A DNA stretch of 8,143 nucleotides from Leptolyngbyaceae cyanobacterium SM1_3_5 (GTDB lineage Bacteria > Cyanobacteriota > Cyanobacteriia > Elainellales > Elainellaceae), in NCBI GenBank assembly GCA_012031475.1, contig JAAUTJ010000185.1, positions 1 through 8,143 of the forward strand. The letters run 5' to 3'. The notes under the pieces are model-generated. The model was not told the origin of the DNA, made no database searches, and saw only the letters and a program-made list of their open reading frames with translations. This document shows, one piece after another, positions 1 to 6,732 of this stretch (the first letter of the stretch is position 1; every line of letters begins with the position of its first letter). Both the position numbers and the translations under genes were made by a program.

Positions 1-1025
1 TGGCCGACCGCACCGCTTCTCGTTCTTGCAGCAGCACATCGACGATCGAAACAAGCTGCCGCCCGACTTGAATTTGGGCATATTTGCCAAAGAAATCAGT
101 GACGATCGCCTGCCACAAATCTTGAAGAATCAGCGATCGATTTTCAAAAAGCTGCTCGATTGAGATTTGCGAATAGCGCAATTCCGCGATTACATCTTCA
201 ATTCGCCGCAGAATTAAAAAGAACAGTTCGCGCTTTTTGTCGATGCGTAAAATGTCAATTTCCAGCGTGATGTTTGTTTGATTGTGTAAGTTCGTTTGCA
301 GCTTGGCAACGATCCGATCCCACAACAGCGATCGCAACAGATTCACATCCATCTGAGCCGATTGCGGTTCAACAACGGTGATCGCGGCTTCAACGGGCGC
401 AGTCGGCAAGGCGGGCGGAGAGGGACGATCGATCGCGGCACTCACAGGTTCGATCGCTGGTCGGGTGCGCCGAAACGCGATCGACCAGCCAGCGGGCGGT
501 GCGGAGTTCTCTGGCGCGACCTTCCAAGATGGCGCGATCGAGCGGGGAAAGATTCTGCTGAAGCTGCGCGTTGATTTCGGCCAGAGCCGCGTTGATGCGT
601 CGCAAACCCAACTGCCGCCAATCGCGTCGCAGTCGGGCAAACGGCGCTTGAGCGGGGATCGAGCGCTGCCAAAACGGTTGACCCGCCGCAACTGTCCGAA
701 TCGCGCTCAGCAGCAAATCGGCGTCTTGATCTTTGGTGCAGTATCCGGTCGCGCCAACTTGCCGAGCAGCGGCCAGCAAGATCGGCTCATAGCGATCGCT
801 CAGCACCAAAATCGGCAGATTCGGGTACTGCGCCCGGATTTGCTCAATTAGCGGTAAACCCTGCCGCAAATCGACTAAGACCAGATCGATCGCGCTCGTC
901 GCCAATCTCGTCAAGGCCATTTCCGCCGTTGCCTGAACGACTTCTGCAATTGCTTCCAGCCGAATTTTGAGCGCTTGGCAAAATACGGTGTCTTCGTCGA
1001 TGAGCAAGACTGTCGATCGCGGCAT
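1..1025 (-). CDS. Ycf55-type (DUF3685) response regulator, partial, frameshifted
   Basis: Seen: the protein starts at ATG 1025 with a receiver domain of about 120 residues. It has the acidic cluster D10/E11/D12, the phospho-acceptor D52 in VLVDLRQG, S76 in LVLSD and K98 in YCTKD, so all usual receiver residues are present. A helical stretch ending in RELRTARWLV follows. The frame must then change near 475-485 by one excess base. After that it stays open to the left edge, reading AFRRTRPAIEPV, then MDVNLLRSLLWDRIVAK, then KKRELFFLILRRIEDVIAEL. Without correction the protein stops at 390. Known: cyanobacteria and red-algal plastids carry a Ycf55/DUF3685 domain, and cyanobacterial members have an N-terminal receiver domain; their role is unknown. 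Inference: this is that family, a cytoplasmic phospho-responsive protein without an obvious DNA-binding domain in the visible part. The C-terminus lies outside the window. The receiver call is firm; the Ycf55 assignment is from memory of the family. Confidence 0.75.
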
Positions 1026-1048
1026 CTATGGCACTACGCATAATAATT

Positions 1049-1140
1049 GCCCCTCATCCCCTAACCCCTCCTCTCTAGAGGAGAAAGGGAACCGGATTCA
1101 AAGTCCCTCTTCCCCAGGGAGAGGGATTTAGGGTGAGGGC
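1049..1140. repeat. MITE-like palindromic intergenic repeat
   Basis: This element of about 92 bases has imperfect inverted ends: GCCCCTCATCCCCTAAC on the left and TTTAGGGTGAGGGC on the right. It contains two internal hairpins. One is CTCCTCT-CT-AGAGGAG near 1069-1084. The other is a CCCTCT...AGAGGG stem near 1105-1127. It lies between two minus-strand genes and encodes nothing. Similar CCCTCA/CCCTAA-ended elements are scattered between genes in many cyanobacterial genomes, which suggests a non-autonomous mobile repeat. In RNA it would fold strongly and could act as a processing or termination structure between the two genes. Confidence 0.7.
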
Positions 1141-1163
1141 GGCTGTTCAAACATCAACCTATT

Positions 1164-3083
1164 TCAATAAGAATCATCATAGCCGTCGTCGTAGCCACCA
1201 TACGATTCACCTGATTCGCCTGCCCACATATTCCAGATCTCCTGACGGCGGACTGCCCACTCTGCGATCGACGCTTGTGCCTCACCATAGAGCGGGCGAC
1301 CGGGTGGAATTTGCGAGGCTTTGTCGATCGCCATTGTCAGGCTGTCTACGCTGGCTAAAGCGCGAGCCTGCCGGAGAATCGAGCGATCCTGCGCCACCAA
1401 AATTTGATAGCGCCAGCGGCGAATTTCCGATCGCGCTTCGTCATGCAGATCGCGACCGGACTGAATGCGGCTGGCAACCACGATCGCCTGACTGTAGCGG
1501 CCTTGGCTGGCGATCGATCGGGCTTCGTCCAGAATCGGCTGGTCTTCCAACCGTTCGACTTGGTTTGTCCAGTTGGCGATCAGCGTTTGCGCTTCGACAC
1601 GGCGCGATCGACCCAGTTCAACCTGACTGGCCTGCGCGATCGCCCCTTCAAAGCAGGAATCGAATCGGGATTGGCGATCGCCTGCGCCCGCAGGATAAAC
1701 GGACGATCTTCAATGCGCTCAACCTGGTTTGCCAGTGAGCCGTCAGGGTTTGCGCCTGCTGGCGGCGGGGGCGGGTTGGGCTGATTTGGCTGGCCTGCGC
1801 GATCGCCGTCTGCAAGCTGGACTTTTGCCCCAGACTGGCGGCAAGGCTGGCGTACTGCAAGCGCGTCACGTCTTCAAGCTGCCGCTTCCAGTTAAGCAAA
1901 TCTTGGCGCGACTGGCCGTAAAAGGCGCTTCCGGGCTGAATTTGGTGCAGGGCGGTGATGCCTTCGAGCAAATTCACGACTTGAGACAGGGCGGGCTTCC
2001 AGTCCGACTGCGCCGCGCTGACTCTAGCCTGCGCTTGACCAAACACCAGCATGTCGCGAGCGGTGGGATTGAGGGCAATGCTTTTGGGAATCTGCTCGAT
2101 CGAATCGGCGGCGGCAATCCGATTTCCGGCTTTCCACTGCTGCCAGCCGATGCTGATAATTCGATTCGTCCAGCGATCGACATCGGCTTTGGCGCGACCC
2201 CAAGCATAAGAGTCGCGATCGACTTCCAGCGCAAGCGTAATCGCCGTTCCCAAATTTCGCGGCGTTTCGGCTTTCACCGCTCCTCGTGCCTCAGTCACCT
2301 GCTGCCACGCTTTGCGCTCCAAAACAATTTGCTCGCTCAGGTCGCGCAGTCGGTTTTCGCGCCAAAACGGATTGTCTAATTCTGCCAAGGCCGATAGCTG
2401 AGCCGAAGCTTCGTCCCATTTTTGATTCCGCAGTGCGGTTTGCGCCACAGTGTAAACCTGCTGGCCTTGCTGCCACTGCTTGCGCCAGTCTGCGATCGTG
2501 GTTTGGGCTTCTTTGTAGCGCGGGCTGTTGGTGGGAATGTGGCTGATGATCTCGCTGGCACGCTGAATATCACCTTGATTGAAAGCGCGACGGGCATCGC
2601 CAATCAGCACATTTGACCAGGTTTCGATCGCCTTTTGTGCTTCGTTGTAGAGCGGATGTTCGGCAGGCCAAGCGCCAATTTCCTGCAAGCTTTGTGCCAG
2701 TTGCGCCACTTCGCCAGACTGAGCCGCCTGCTGAGCGCAATAGAGCCGTTCCACATCCGCAGACAGGCGCGTGATGTTTTGGCAGTCGGGCGGCGGCGGC
2801 AGCATTGCCAGCCACAAAAGCCCAGTCCGCCCGTCGCGCTGCAAATCGTCAGAGCGCTCAGCAGCCAAGGCCAAACTGAAGGCGGCGGCGCGGCGGGCTT
2901 GACGAGTTCCGGCTCCGGTTCGGGGATGGCGATCGGCACTGCGCCATCACTGACGATCGACTGCGGCACTGCCCCTTGCAGCCAATCGTCTGATGCGGGC
3001 TGCGGGTCTTCCGCTGCATCCACAATGTCATTCCAGTTCAGCTTGGCTTCTTGCCGCCATTGCCACCAACGTTTCTTCGCCAT
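1164..3083 (-). CDS. Membrane-anchored helical-repeat protein, unknown function, three frame breaks
   Basis: Start is ATG 3083 (MAKKRWWQWRQEAK); stop is TGA at 1164-1166. Restoring three missing bases gives about 640 residues. The breaks are near 2821-2823 (GGG, expected GGGG on the coding strand), 1732-1733 (GG) and 1643-1646 (GGGG). Seen: a basic, Trp-rich N-terminus, an acidic and proline-rich linker (about 52-68), and one hydrophobic segment (about 71-95, starting WPWLLSALTICSATGG). A long helical region follows whose units end in a motif like EAQxxIxxW. The last four units are about 48-50 residues each and near-tandem, with the recurring string NQVERxEDxP. The C-terminus is a Tyr/Asp/Gly tail (YGGYDDGYDDSY). 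Inference: a single-pass, N-in membrane protein with a TPR-like solenoid outside the cytoplasm or in the thylakoid lumen, probably a scaffold. I do not recognise a named family. The Ycf55 regulator lies downstream on the same strand, separated by a palindromic repeat, so co-transcription is uncertain. Confidence 0.65.
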
Positions 3084-3422
3084 TTCTTTTCCCGTCCGCG
3101 CTCAAGCTGTCTTCGATCGATTGCCAGATTGTGATTGCTAGGTTGCCCATCTTTCAAAAGCAATCTCAGCAAAAACAAAAAGGTGAATTGCCGCTTATTG
3201 TAAAGGTTGATTGACCAAATCGAACGGCAAATTCTCATGATTTTCAGCGATTTTGCTGATCAATCAGGAGAAATTTGATTGCGATTGATGAAGCAGTGGT
3301 TTGGGGGTGAACAGACGCGGGATCTCGCGTCTGTACGGGGATCGGCAAAAAGGCAATTTGTGAAGGTTGGTTGAGCGATCGAGCAGGATTGAAACGAATT
3401 AGAAACGAGCGATCGCGCTAAC
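3084..3422. other. Intergenic region, no gene seen
   Basis: This gap separates the repeat-protein start from the perR terminator. Short ORFs here lack a ribosome site or recognisable protein. It carries a hairpin repeat at 3311-3334 and one HIP1 octamer near 3409. The left part should hold the promoter and leader of the repeat protein, but I see no clear -35/-10 pair. Confidence 0.5.
3311..3334. repeat. Dispersed hairpin repeat, copy 1
   Basis: Perfect 9-base inverted repeat, ACAGACGCG and CGCGTCTGT, around a six-base loop (GGATCT). Its core AGACGCGgGATCTCGCGTCT differs by one base from the core of the palindrome at 5169-5196, so the two are copies of one repeat family. It lies in an intergenic gap and is probably a dispersed small palindrome rather than a site for one regulator. 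Confidence 0.7.
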
Positions 3423-3451
3423 AAAAAAGCCCACCCGCTAGGTGAGCTTTT
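3423..3451 (-). terminator. Rho-independent terminator of perR
   Basis: Read on the minus strand this is AGCTCACC, loop TAGCG, GGTGGGCT, then TTTTTT: a stem of eight positions with one mismatch followed by a six-T tail. It begins about 20 bases after the perR stop codon, in the right orientation. The A-rich opposite side makes partial function in the plus direction possible. Confidence 0.8.
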
Positions 3452-3472
3452 CGATCAGTTCAGAACTGCAAA

Positions 3473-3915
3473 TTAAGCCTCTAGATTGCGGTAGCCGAAG
3501 AAGTTGACGCAGTATTCGGTGATTTTCACGCCCGTTTCTGCTTCGATTTGGGCAATCAGGTCGGCAGGCAGTTCGACATGCACATCCATGATTTGATTGG
3601 TGTCGAGGCAGTTGACGTGGCTGTGCGGATCGCTGATGTTTCCGATAGCCTGCCATCAGCGCGATCGATGCACTCGATGATGCCCTGTTCAGCCAGTGCG
3701 TCGAGGTTTTGATAGACCGAAGTGTGACCGATGTCTTTGCCGCGCTGGTTGAGGCGATTGTAAATTTCGCGGGCGGAAAGGTGTTCTTTTTCCTGCCACA
3801 AAAGCTCTAAGATAAAGCGTCGCTGCTTGCTTAAGCGCATTCCCTGCGCCTGACAGCGATCGAGAGCGTCTTCGAGCGATCGAATCGGTTTTTTTGCAGC
3901 GGCTTCACTTTGCAT
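3473..3915 (-). CDS. perR: PerR-like Fur-family repressor, one frame break
   Basis: Start is ATG 3915; an in-frame GTG at 3924 is an alternative and neither has a strong ribosome site. Stop is TAA at 3473-3475. One base is missing near 3643-3650, between DGRL and GNISDPHSH. The restored protein is 147 residues, a normal Fur length. Seen: a winged-helix DNA-binding half (MRLSKQRRFILELLW, then GHTSVYQNLDAL at about 63-74) and a metal-binding half with H45, H98, H100, C103 and D111. The second structural-zinc Cys is replaced by Thr106, and no C-terminal CxxC exists. Known: cyanobacterial PerR (FurC) proteins share the PIRSLEDAL...LSKQRRFILELLW and GNISD.HSHVNCLDTNQI patterns; PerR represses peroxide-defence genes and is inactivated by metal-catalysed oxidation. 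Inference: a cytoplasmic peroxide-responsive repressor, possibly acting on its own divergent promoter region. Family certain, PerR subtype likely. Confidence 0.8.
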
Positions 3916-4186
3916 AGCTAACACATTGAGCGAATGAGTTGCCTACCTAACATTCTACCGGGGTCGATAAGAAAATGTACTTAGCTGACGCAGGCTTGAT
4001 GAATGCACAACCAAACAAAGCCAGAGTTTACGGCGTGAAGTCCGTCTCAATTCGGCGATTGCATCCCGTTCGAGATAGGAGTTCTAAAGTGAACTCACTA
4101 CAACTTTAACTTAAAACAGATTGTACTGTCCATAGCATTCGCGTCTATCCCTAGAGAGAAATCAATGATTCGAGGAGAAAGTTGAA
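3916..4186. promoter_or_regulatory. Divergent perR-crr6 control region
   Basis: This 271-base gap between two divergently read genes must hold both promoters. I see no clear -35/-10 pair. Positions 4080-4108 hold nested symmetry: AGTTC/GAACT around six bases, AGTGA-AC-TCACT at 4088-4099, and TAAAGT at 4085-4090 mirrored by ACTTTA at 4103-4108. This is a candidate operator; assigning it to PerR is inference. The crr6 ribosome site AGGAG lies at 4173-4177, nine bases before its ATG. Confidence 0.4.
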
Positions 4187-4662
4187 ATGGCTACAACGAT
4201 TTCGCTGCAAGCGCAACACTTCGATCGCCTCGATTTGTCCCCGCTGGCCGCAGCGATCGAACCCTGGCTGCAAGCAGGAGAAACCACGCAGCACGAGCAA
4301 GATCTGGCGTTTGCGATCGATCTTCCCCGCGCTCCGGGTGATCCGCGTGAGCTTTCGGAAATTCCCGAAGTGCGCCTGTGGTTTCTGCGGGCGGATGCTC
4401 GCTATCCCTGGTTGCCCTGGCTTTTGAGTTGGGAAATGGCGAACTGACGCGCTATGCGGCCATGCTCGTTCCGCATCAGTTCGCCAAAACGGAAGGCATT
4501 CAGTACAATCCCGAAGCGCTAGAGCTATTTGTGATGAACAAGGTGTTTGTGCTGGCCGACTGGCTGGTGCAGCAAAACGCTTTTAGCCCGACCAAGCTCA
4601 GGTTCATGACGCAAACTTTGGGCTATGACCTGGATGAAGAGTTTTTTGCGCTGCTGGGATGA
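4187..4662 (+). CDS. crr6: CRR6-family NdhI maturation factor, one frame break
   Basis: Start is ATG 4187, supported by AGGAG at 4173-4177. The first frame ends prematurely at 4447. Restoring one A in the AAA run at 4434-4436 joins RYPWLPWLLSWE to NGELTRYAAMLVPHQF and gives 158 residues, about the family's usual length. Seen: an acidic, soluble protein with conserved stretches EVRLWFLRADARYPWLPW, LVPHQFAKTEGIQYNPEAL, and VMNKVFVLADWL; there is no signal peptide or membrane segment. Known: plant CRR6 and its cyanobacterial homologues (DUF1817) assist maturation of the NdhI subunit of the photosynthetic NDH-1 complex, which carries cyclic electron flow and respiration. Inference: a cytoplasmic assembly factor acting before the hydrophilic arm joins the thylakoid complex. 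It is flanked by two Fur-type regulators, but nothing in the sequence shows they control it. Confidence 0.8.
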
Positions 4663-4700
4663 GGGCGATCGCGTTTCACAGCATCGAACAAACGTTCAAT

Positions 4701-5096
4701 CTAAGCGCTAGTTTGCGCCAGTTGACAGGCCGTACAGAGGCCAAAAAACTCCAGCGTGTGATAGTAAATTTTGAACTGGTGTGACTGATGAAGCTGATGT
4801 TCCAATTCGTGAACGGGGCATTCATCGATCGGCATCGACAAACCGCACTGCACACAGGTGAGGTGGTGACGGTCTTCCTTCACCAAACTGTACAGCGATT
4901 CGCCCGATGCCAACGTCCGCACCTGCACCGCCCCTTCCAGCTTCAGCGATTCAAGGGCACGATAAACCGTCGCTAGCCCCATACCTTGCTCGCGATTTCG
5001 CAACTCAATGTAAAGATCCTGCGCGGAAATGGCGCGATCGAGGTCTTTGAGCAGGCTAAGAACCCGCTCTTGGCTGCGGGTACGTTCGGCTTTCAT
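4701..5096 (-). CDS. zur: Zur-type Fur-family zinc repressor
   Basis: Intact 131-residue protein, ATG 5096 to TAG 4701. Seen: an N-terminal winged helix (RTRSQERVLSLLKDL, then GLATVYRALESLKLEG at about 40-55) and a C-terminal metal-binding half. C81 and C84 in LTCVQCG pair with C121 and C124 in GLCTACQ, the usual structural zinc site. H77, H78, C93, H96, H106 and H113 are candidate sensory ligands. Known: the RTRSQERxLxLLK start, HHLTCxQCG and YHTLEFFGLC..C pattern is typical of the cyanobacterial FurB/Zur group, which represses zinc-uptake and related genes when zinc is sufficient. Inference: zinc-responsive repressor; no zinc transporter gene lies nearby, so targets are elsewhere. It converges on crr6 (38-base gap) and diverges from purS. 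A possible -10 TAAAAT lies on the minus strand at 5121-5126. Fur family certain, Zur subtype probable. Confidence 0.82.
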   Translation of the reverse strand: MKAERTRSQERVLSLLKDLDRAISAQDLYIELRNREQGMGLATVYRALESLKLEGAVQVRTLASGESLYSLVKEDRHHLTCVQCGLSMPIDECPVHELEHQLHQSHQFKIYYHTLEFFGLCTACQLAQTSA

Positions 5097-5130
5097 AGCG
5101 AATTCTTTGAGATTCCTTCAATTTTACTTT

Positions 5131-5157
5131 GGAATTCGATCGACGGAATTCGATCGA
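5131..5157. repeat. Two direct copies of a 13-base unit upstream of zur
   Basis: GGAATTCGATCGA occurs at 5131-5143 and again at 5145-5157, one base apart, so two units repeat on a 14-base period. Each unit contains EcoRI-like GAATTC and the palindrome TCGA/CGATCG. On the minus strand the pair lies just upstream of the possible zur -10 at 5121-5126, where a -35 box or operator would be. It may be a regulator site or a slippage duplication. Confidence 0.6.
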
Positions 5158-5168
5158 ACGGCCAGATC

Positions 5169-5196
5169 GTAGAGACGCGAGATCTCGCGTCTCTAC
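5169..5196. repeat. Perfect 28-base palindrome, dispersed repeat copy 2
   Basis: Two exact 14-base arms, GTAGAGACGCGAGA and TCTCGCGTCTCTAC, with no spacer. The core matches the hairpin at 3311-3334 with one difference. The palindrome lies in the zur-purS gap, outside any coding sequence. Similar GTAGAGACG...CGTCTCTAC palindromes are common between genes in cyanobacteria. It would form a strong hairpin in RNA from either side. Confidence 0.8.
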
Positions 5197-5238
5197 CCAC
5201 ATCACCGCGATTCGCGTCTTTTCAGTCTCTTCACGGCT

Positions 5239-5244
5239 TACAAT
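5239..5244 (+). promoter_or_regulatory. Possible -10 box of the purS-purQ promoter
   Basis: TACAAT is one base from the consensus -10 hexamer and lies 28 bases before the purS GTG. No good -35 sits at 16-18 bases; TTTTCA at 5219-5224 is at 14. If used, the leader would be only about 20-25 bases and begin downstream of the 28-base palindrome. Confidence 0.35.
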
Positions 5245-5272
5245 AAGGGGCGATGTCTCGATCGCGCCCTTT

Positions 5273-5538
5273 GTGAACACCTACCAGGCTCAAATCTACG
5301 TGACGCTGCGGCCTTCCGTACTTGATCCGGCAGGAACCGCCGTCCAGTCTGGCCTCGCCCACATGGGTTACGACAACGTGGAGCAAATCCGCATTGGTAA
5401 ATATATCGAACTGAAGCTGACGGCAACCGACGAAGCCGCAGCAAAAGCGCAGCTTGACCAAGTGTGCGATCGCCTGCTGGCGAATCCCGTGATCGAAAAC
5501 TATCGGTTCGACCTGACAGAAATTTTCCGCTACGGTAG
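5273..5538 (+). CDS. purS: Phosphoribosylformylglycinamidine synthase subunit PurS, probable 3' frame break
   Basis: Start is GTG 5273, where homology begins (VNTYQAQIYVTLRPSVLDPAG); upstream codons in frame do not look conserved. Seen: the short PurS fold with LRPSVLDPAGTAVQ, then HMGYDNVEQIRIGKYIEL, then LLANPVIENYRF. The raw frame has no stop before purQ and reads past its ATG to 5638. Adding one T to the run at 5523-5526 gives ...LTEIFPLR and a TAG stop at 5536-5538, making 88 residues, a normal PurS length, and placing the stop eight bases before purQ. Known: PurS, PurQ and PurL form the three-part FGAM synthase found in cyanobacteria and Gram-positives; PurS is the small structural subunit bridging the others. 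Inference: first gene of a purS-purQ transcription unit; purL is not in the window. The break is inferred from length and layout, not from a lost domain. Confidence 0.88.
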
Positions 5539-5545
5539 GAGCAGC

Positions 5546-6243
5546 ATGAATTTGGCGTCGTTGTGTTTCCTGGCTCCAACTGCGATCGCGATGCCGCAAT
5601 GGTCGTGCGCGATCTGCTCAATCAGCCGACGCGCATGATCTGGCATGAAGATTCCGATCTCGACGACCTCGACGTGATCATTTTGCCGGGAGGTTTCAGC
5701 TACGGCGACTATCTGCGCTGCGGCGCGATCGCTCGCTTCTCCCCAGCATTGCAGGCCACGATCGCCCACGCTCAGCAGGGCAAACTCGTCTTAGGAATCT
5801 GCAACGGCTTTCAGGTTTTAACCGAATCCGGCTTGCTGCCCGGAGCCTTGATGCGAAATCGCGATTTGCATTTTGTTTGCGATCGCGTTTCCTTACGGGT
5901 CGATCGCACCGATCTTCCCTGGACGCAGAATTATCAATCCGGTCAGGTGATTACGCTGCCGATCGCGCATGGTGAAGGCTGCTACTACGCCGACGCCGAC
6001 ACGCTCAAGCAGCTTGAAGACAATCGCCAAATCGTCTTTCGCTACTGCACCCAGTCAGGCGAAATCAGCGAAAGCGCCAATCCAAACGGCTCGCTGCAAA
6101 ACATCGCCGGAATCTGCAACGCGCAGGGCAACGTGTTGGGCATGATGCCGCACCCGGAACGCGCAACCGATTCGACCTTGGGCTGCACCGATGGGCTGCA
6201 ACTGTTTGAAAGCGTCCTGGCGCAAATGTTGGCGATCGCCTAA
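5546..6243 (+). CDS. purQ: Phosphoribosylformylglycinamidine synthase glutaminase subunit PurQ, frame break at codon 2
   Basis: ATG 5546 follows an AGGAG site at 5537-5541 but reads out of frame. Adding one A to the AA at 5549-5550 gives MKFGVVVFPGSNCDRD, the expected PurQ start, and a 232-residue protein ending at TAA 6243. Seen: a class I glutamine amidotransferase domain over the whole length, with nucleophile C86 in LGICNGFQ and the partner residues H203 and E205 in MMPHPERA; also LPGGFSYGDYLRCGA near residues 47-61. Known: PurQ hydrolyses glutamine and passes ammonia to PurL, converting FGAR to FGAM in the fourth step of purine synthesis, in the cytoplasm. It is eight bases from purS and surely co-transcribed. 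As written the gene could start only at internal codons such as GTG 5563, which would drop the conserved N-terminal strand. All catalytic residues are intact, which favours a sequence error. Confidence 0.93.
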
Positions 6244-6322
6244 CTCAAAAAATCGACGGATTATGACCGCAATCTATCAGCCGATGCGTTCAATTTCAAT
6301 GCGATCGATAGCAAATCACCGC

Positions 6323-6345
6323 AACTTTCAATCGAGATGAAAGTT
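6323..6345. terminator. Hairpin between convergent purQ and DUF2103 genes
   Basis: Perfect 8-base stem AACTTTCA/TGAAAGTT around a seven-base loop, directly next to the DUF2103 stop codon and 80 bases after purQ. It is AT-rich and lacks a T-run, so termination is possible but unproven; it could instead be a 3'-end protecting structure for either transcript. Confidence 0.35.
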
Positions 6346-6645
6346 CTAAGCTTTACGATTCATGGCGCGATCGATCGCCGCCTCTAATTCGACTTGATCA
6401 AGACTGGTAAGAATAAACACTTCCTGTACAGTTTTTCCCTGCCGAGCAATGGCCTTGAAGCCGCCTCGAATCGGTACGGAAACCTTTAATTTCATGCTGG
6501 GACAATGGGCGCGAACCTTGCCGATCACCGCAGGCGTAATCGTTGAAATTCCAGGCTGTTCGCACAGTCGTTCGAGAATGCGAATCAAGCCAGGGAGGTG
6601 AGTTGAATGGGTGAGAACCACACGACCGCGATCGGAAGAAGCCAT
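6346..6645 (-). CDS. DUF2103 family predicted metal-binding protein
   Basis: 99 residues from ATG 6645 (MASSDRGRVVLTHSTHLPGL) to TAG 6346. A longer open frame reaches 6726, but the extra 27 residues lack family similarity as I know it, so I place the start at MASSDRGR; the ribosome site is weak. Seen: a small basic protein with no signal peptide or membrane segment. H13 and H16 (LTHSTH) and H47/C48 (RAHCP) are possible metal ligands. Other conserved-looking stretches are VIGKV, VSVPIRGGFKAIARQGKTVQEVF. Known: the DUF2103 family is annotated only as predicted metal-binding and is widespread in cyanobacteria; no reaction is established. Its neighbours (convergent purQ, divergent RNA-binding protein) give no functional clue. 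Intact frame. Confidence 0.75.
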   Translation of the reverse strand: MASSDRGRVVLTHSTHLPGLIRILERLCEQPGISTITPAVIGKVRAHCPSMKLKVSVPIRGGFKAIARQGKTVQEVFILTSLDQVELEAAIDRAMNRKA

Positions 6646-6732
6646 AGTAAAGTTTCTTGACGCATCGATCGCGCCGACACAGAATTTAACAACTTGGAAA
6701 AACGCAACAGGCGATCGATTAATCACCTGCTA

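Noticed and set aside
378..851. Plus-strand 157-residue open frame
   Set aside because: It lies opposite the receiver domain, which has all its conserved residues; the open frame reflects GC-rich codon use.
1133..2616. Long plus-strand open frames opposite the repeat protein
   Set aside because: They have no recognisable domains or ribosome sites, whereas the minus strand shows clear amino-acid repeats.
3038..3238. Small minus-strand hydrophobic ORF upstream of the repeat protein
   Set aside because: No ribosome site, no recognisable family, and it overlaps the start of the repeat protein in another frame.
3389..3411. GATTGAAAC-like string resembling the end of cyanobacterial CRISPR repeats
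   Set aside because: It occurs once, with no spaced repeats around it and no cas gene in the window.
5273..6243. Natural PurS-PurQ fusion
   Set aside because: The purS frame that passes the purQ ATG is not the PurQ frame, and a well-placed AGGAG and TAG appear once one T is restored.
6646..6726. N-terminal extension of the DUF2103 protein
   Set aside because: The 27 added residues are unlike the family, which begins at MASSDRGR as I know it.
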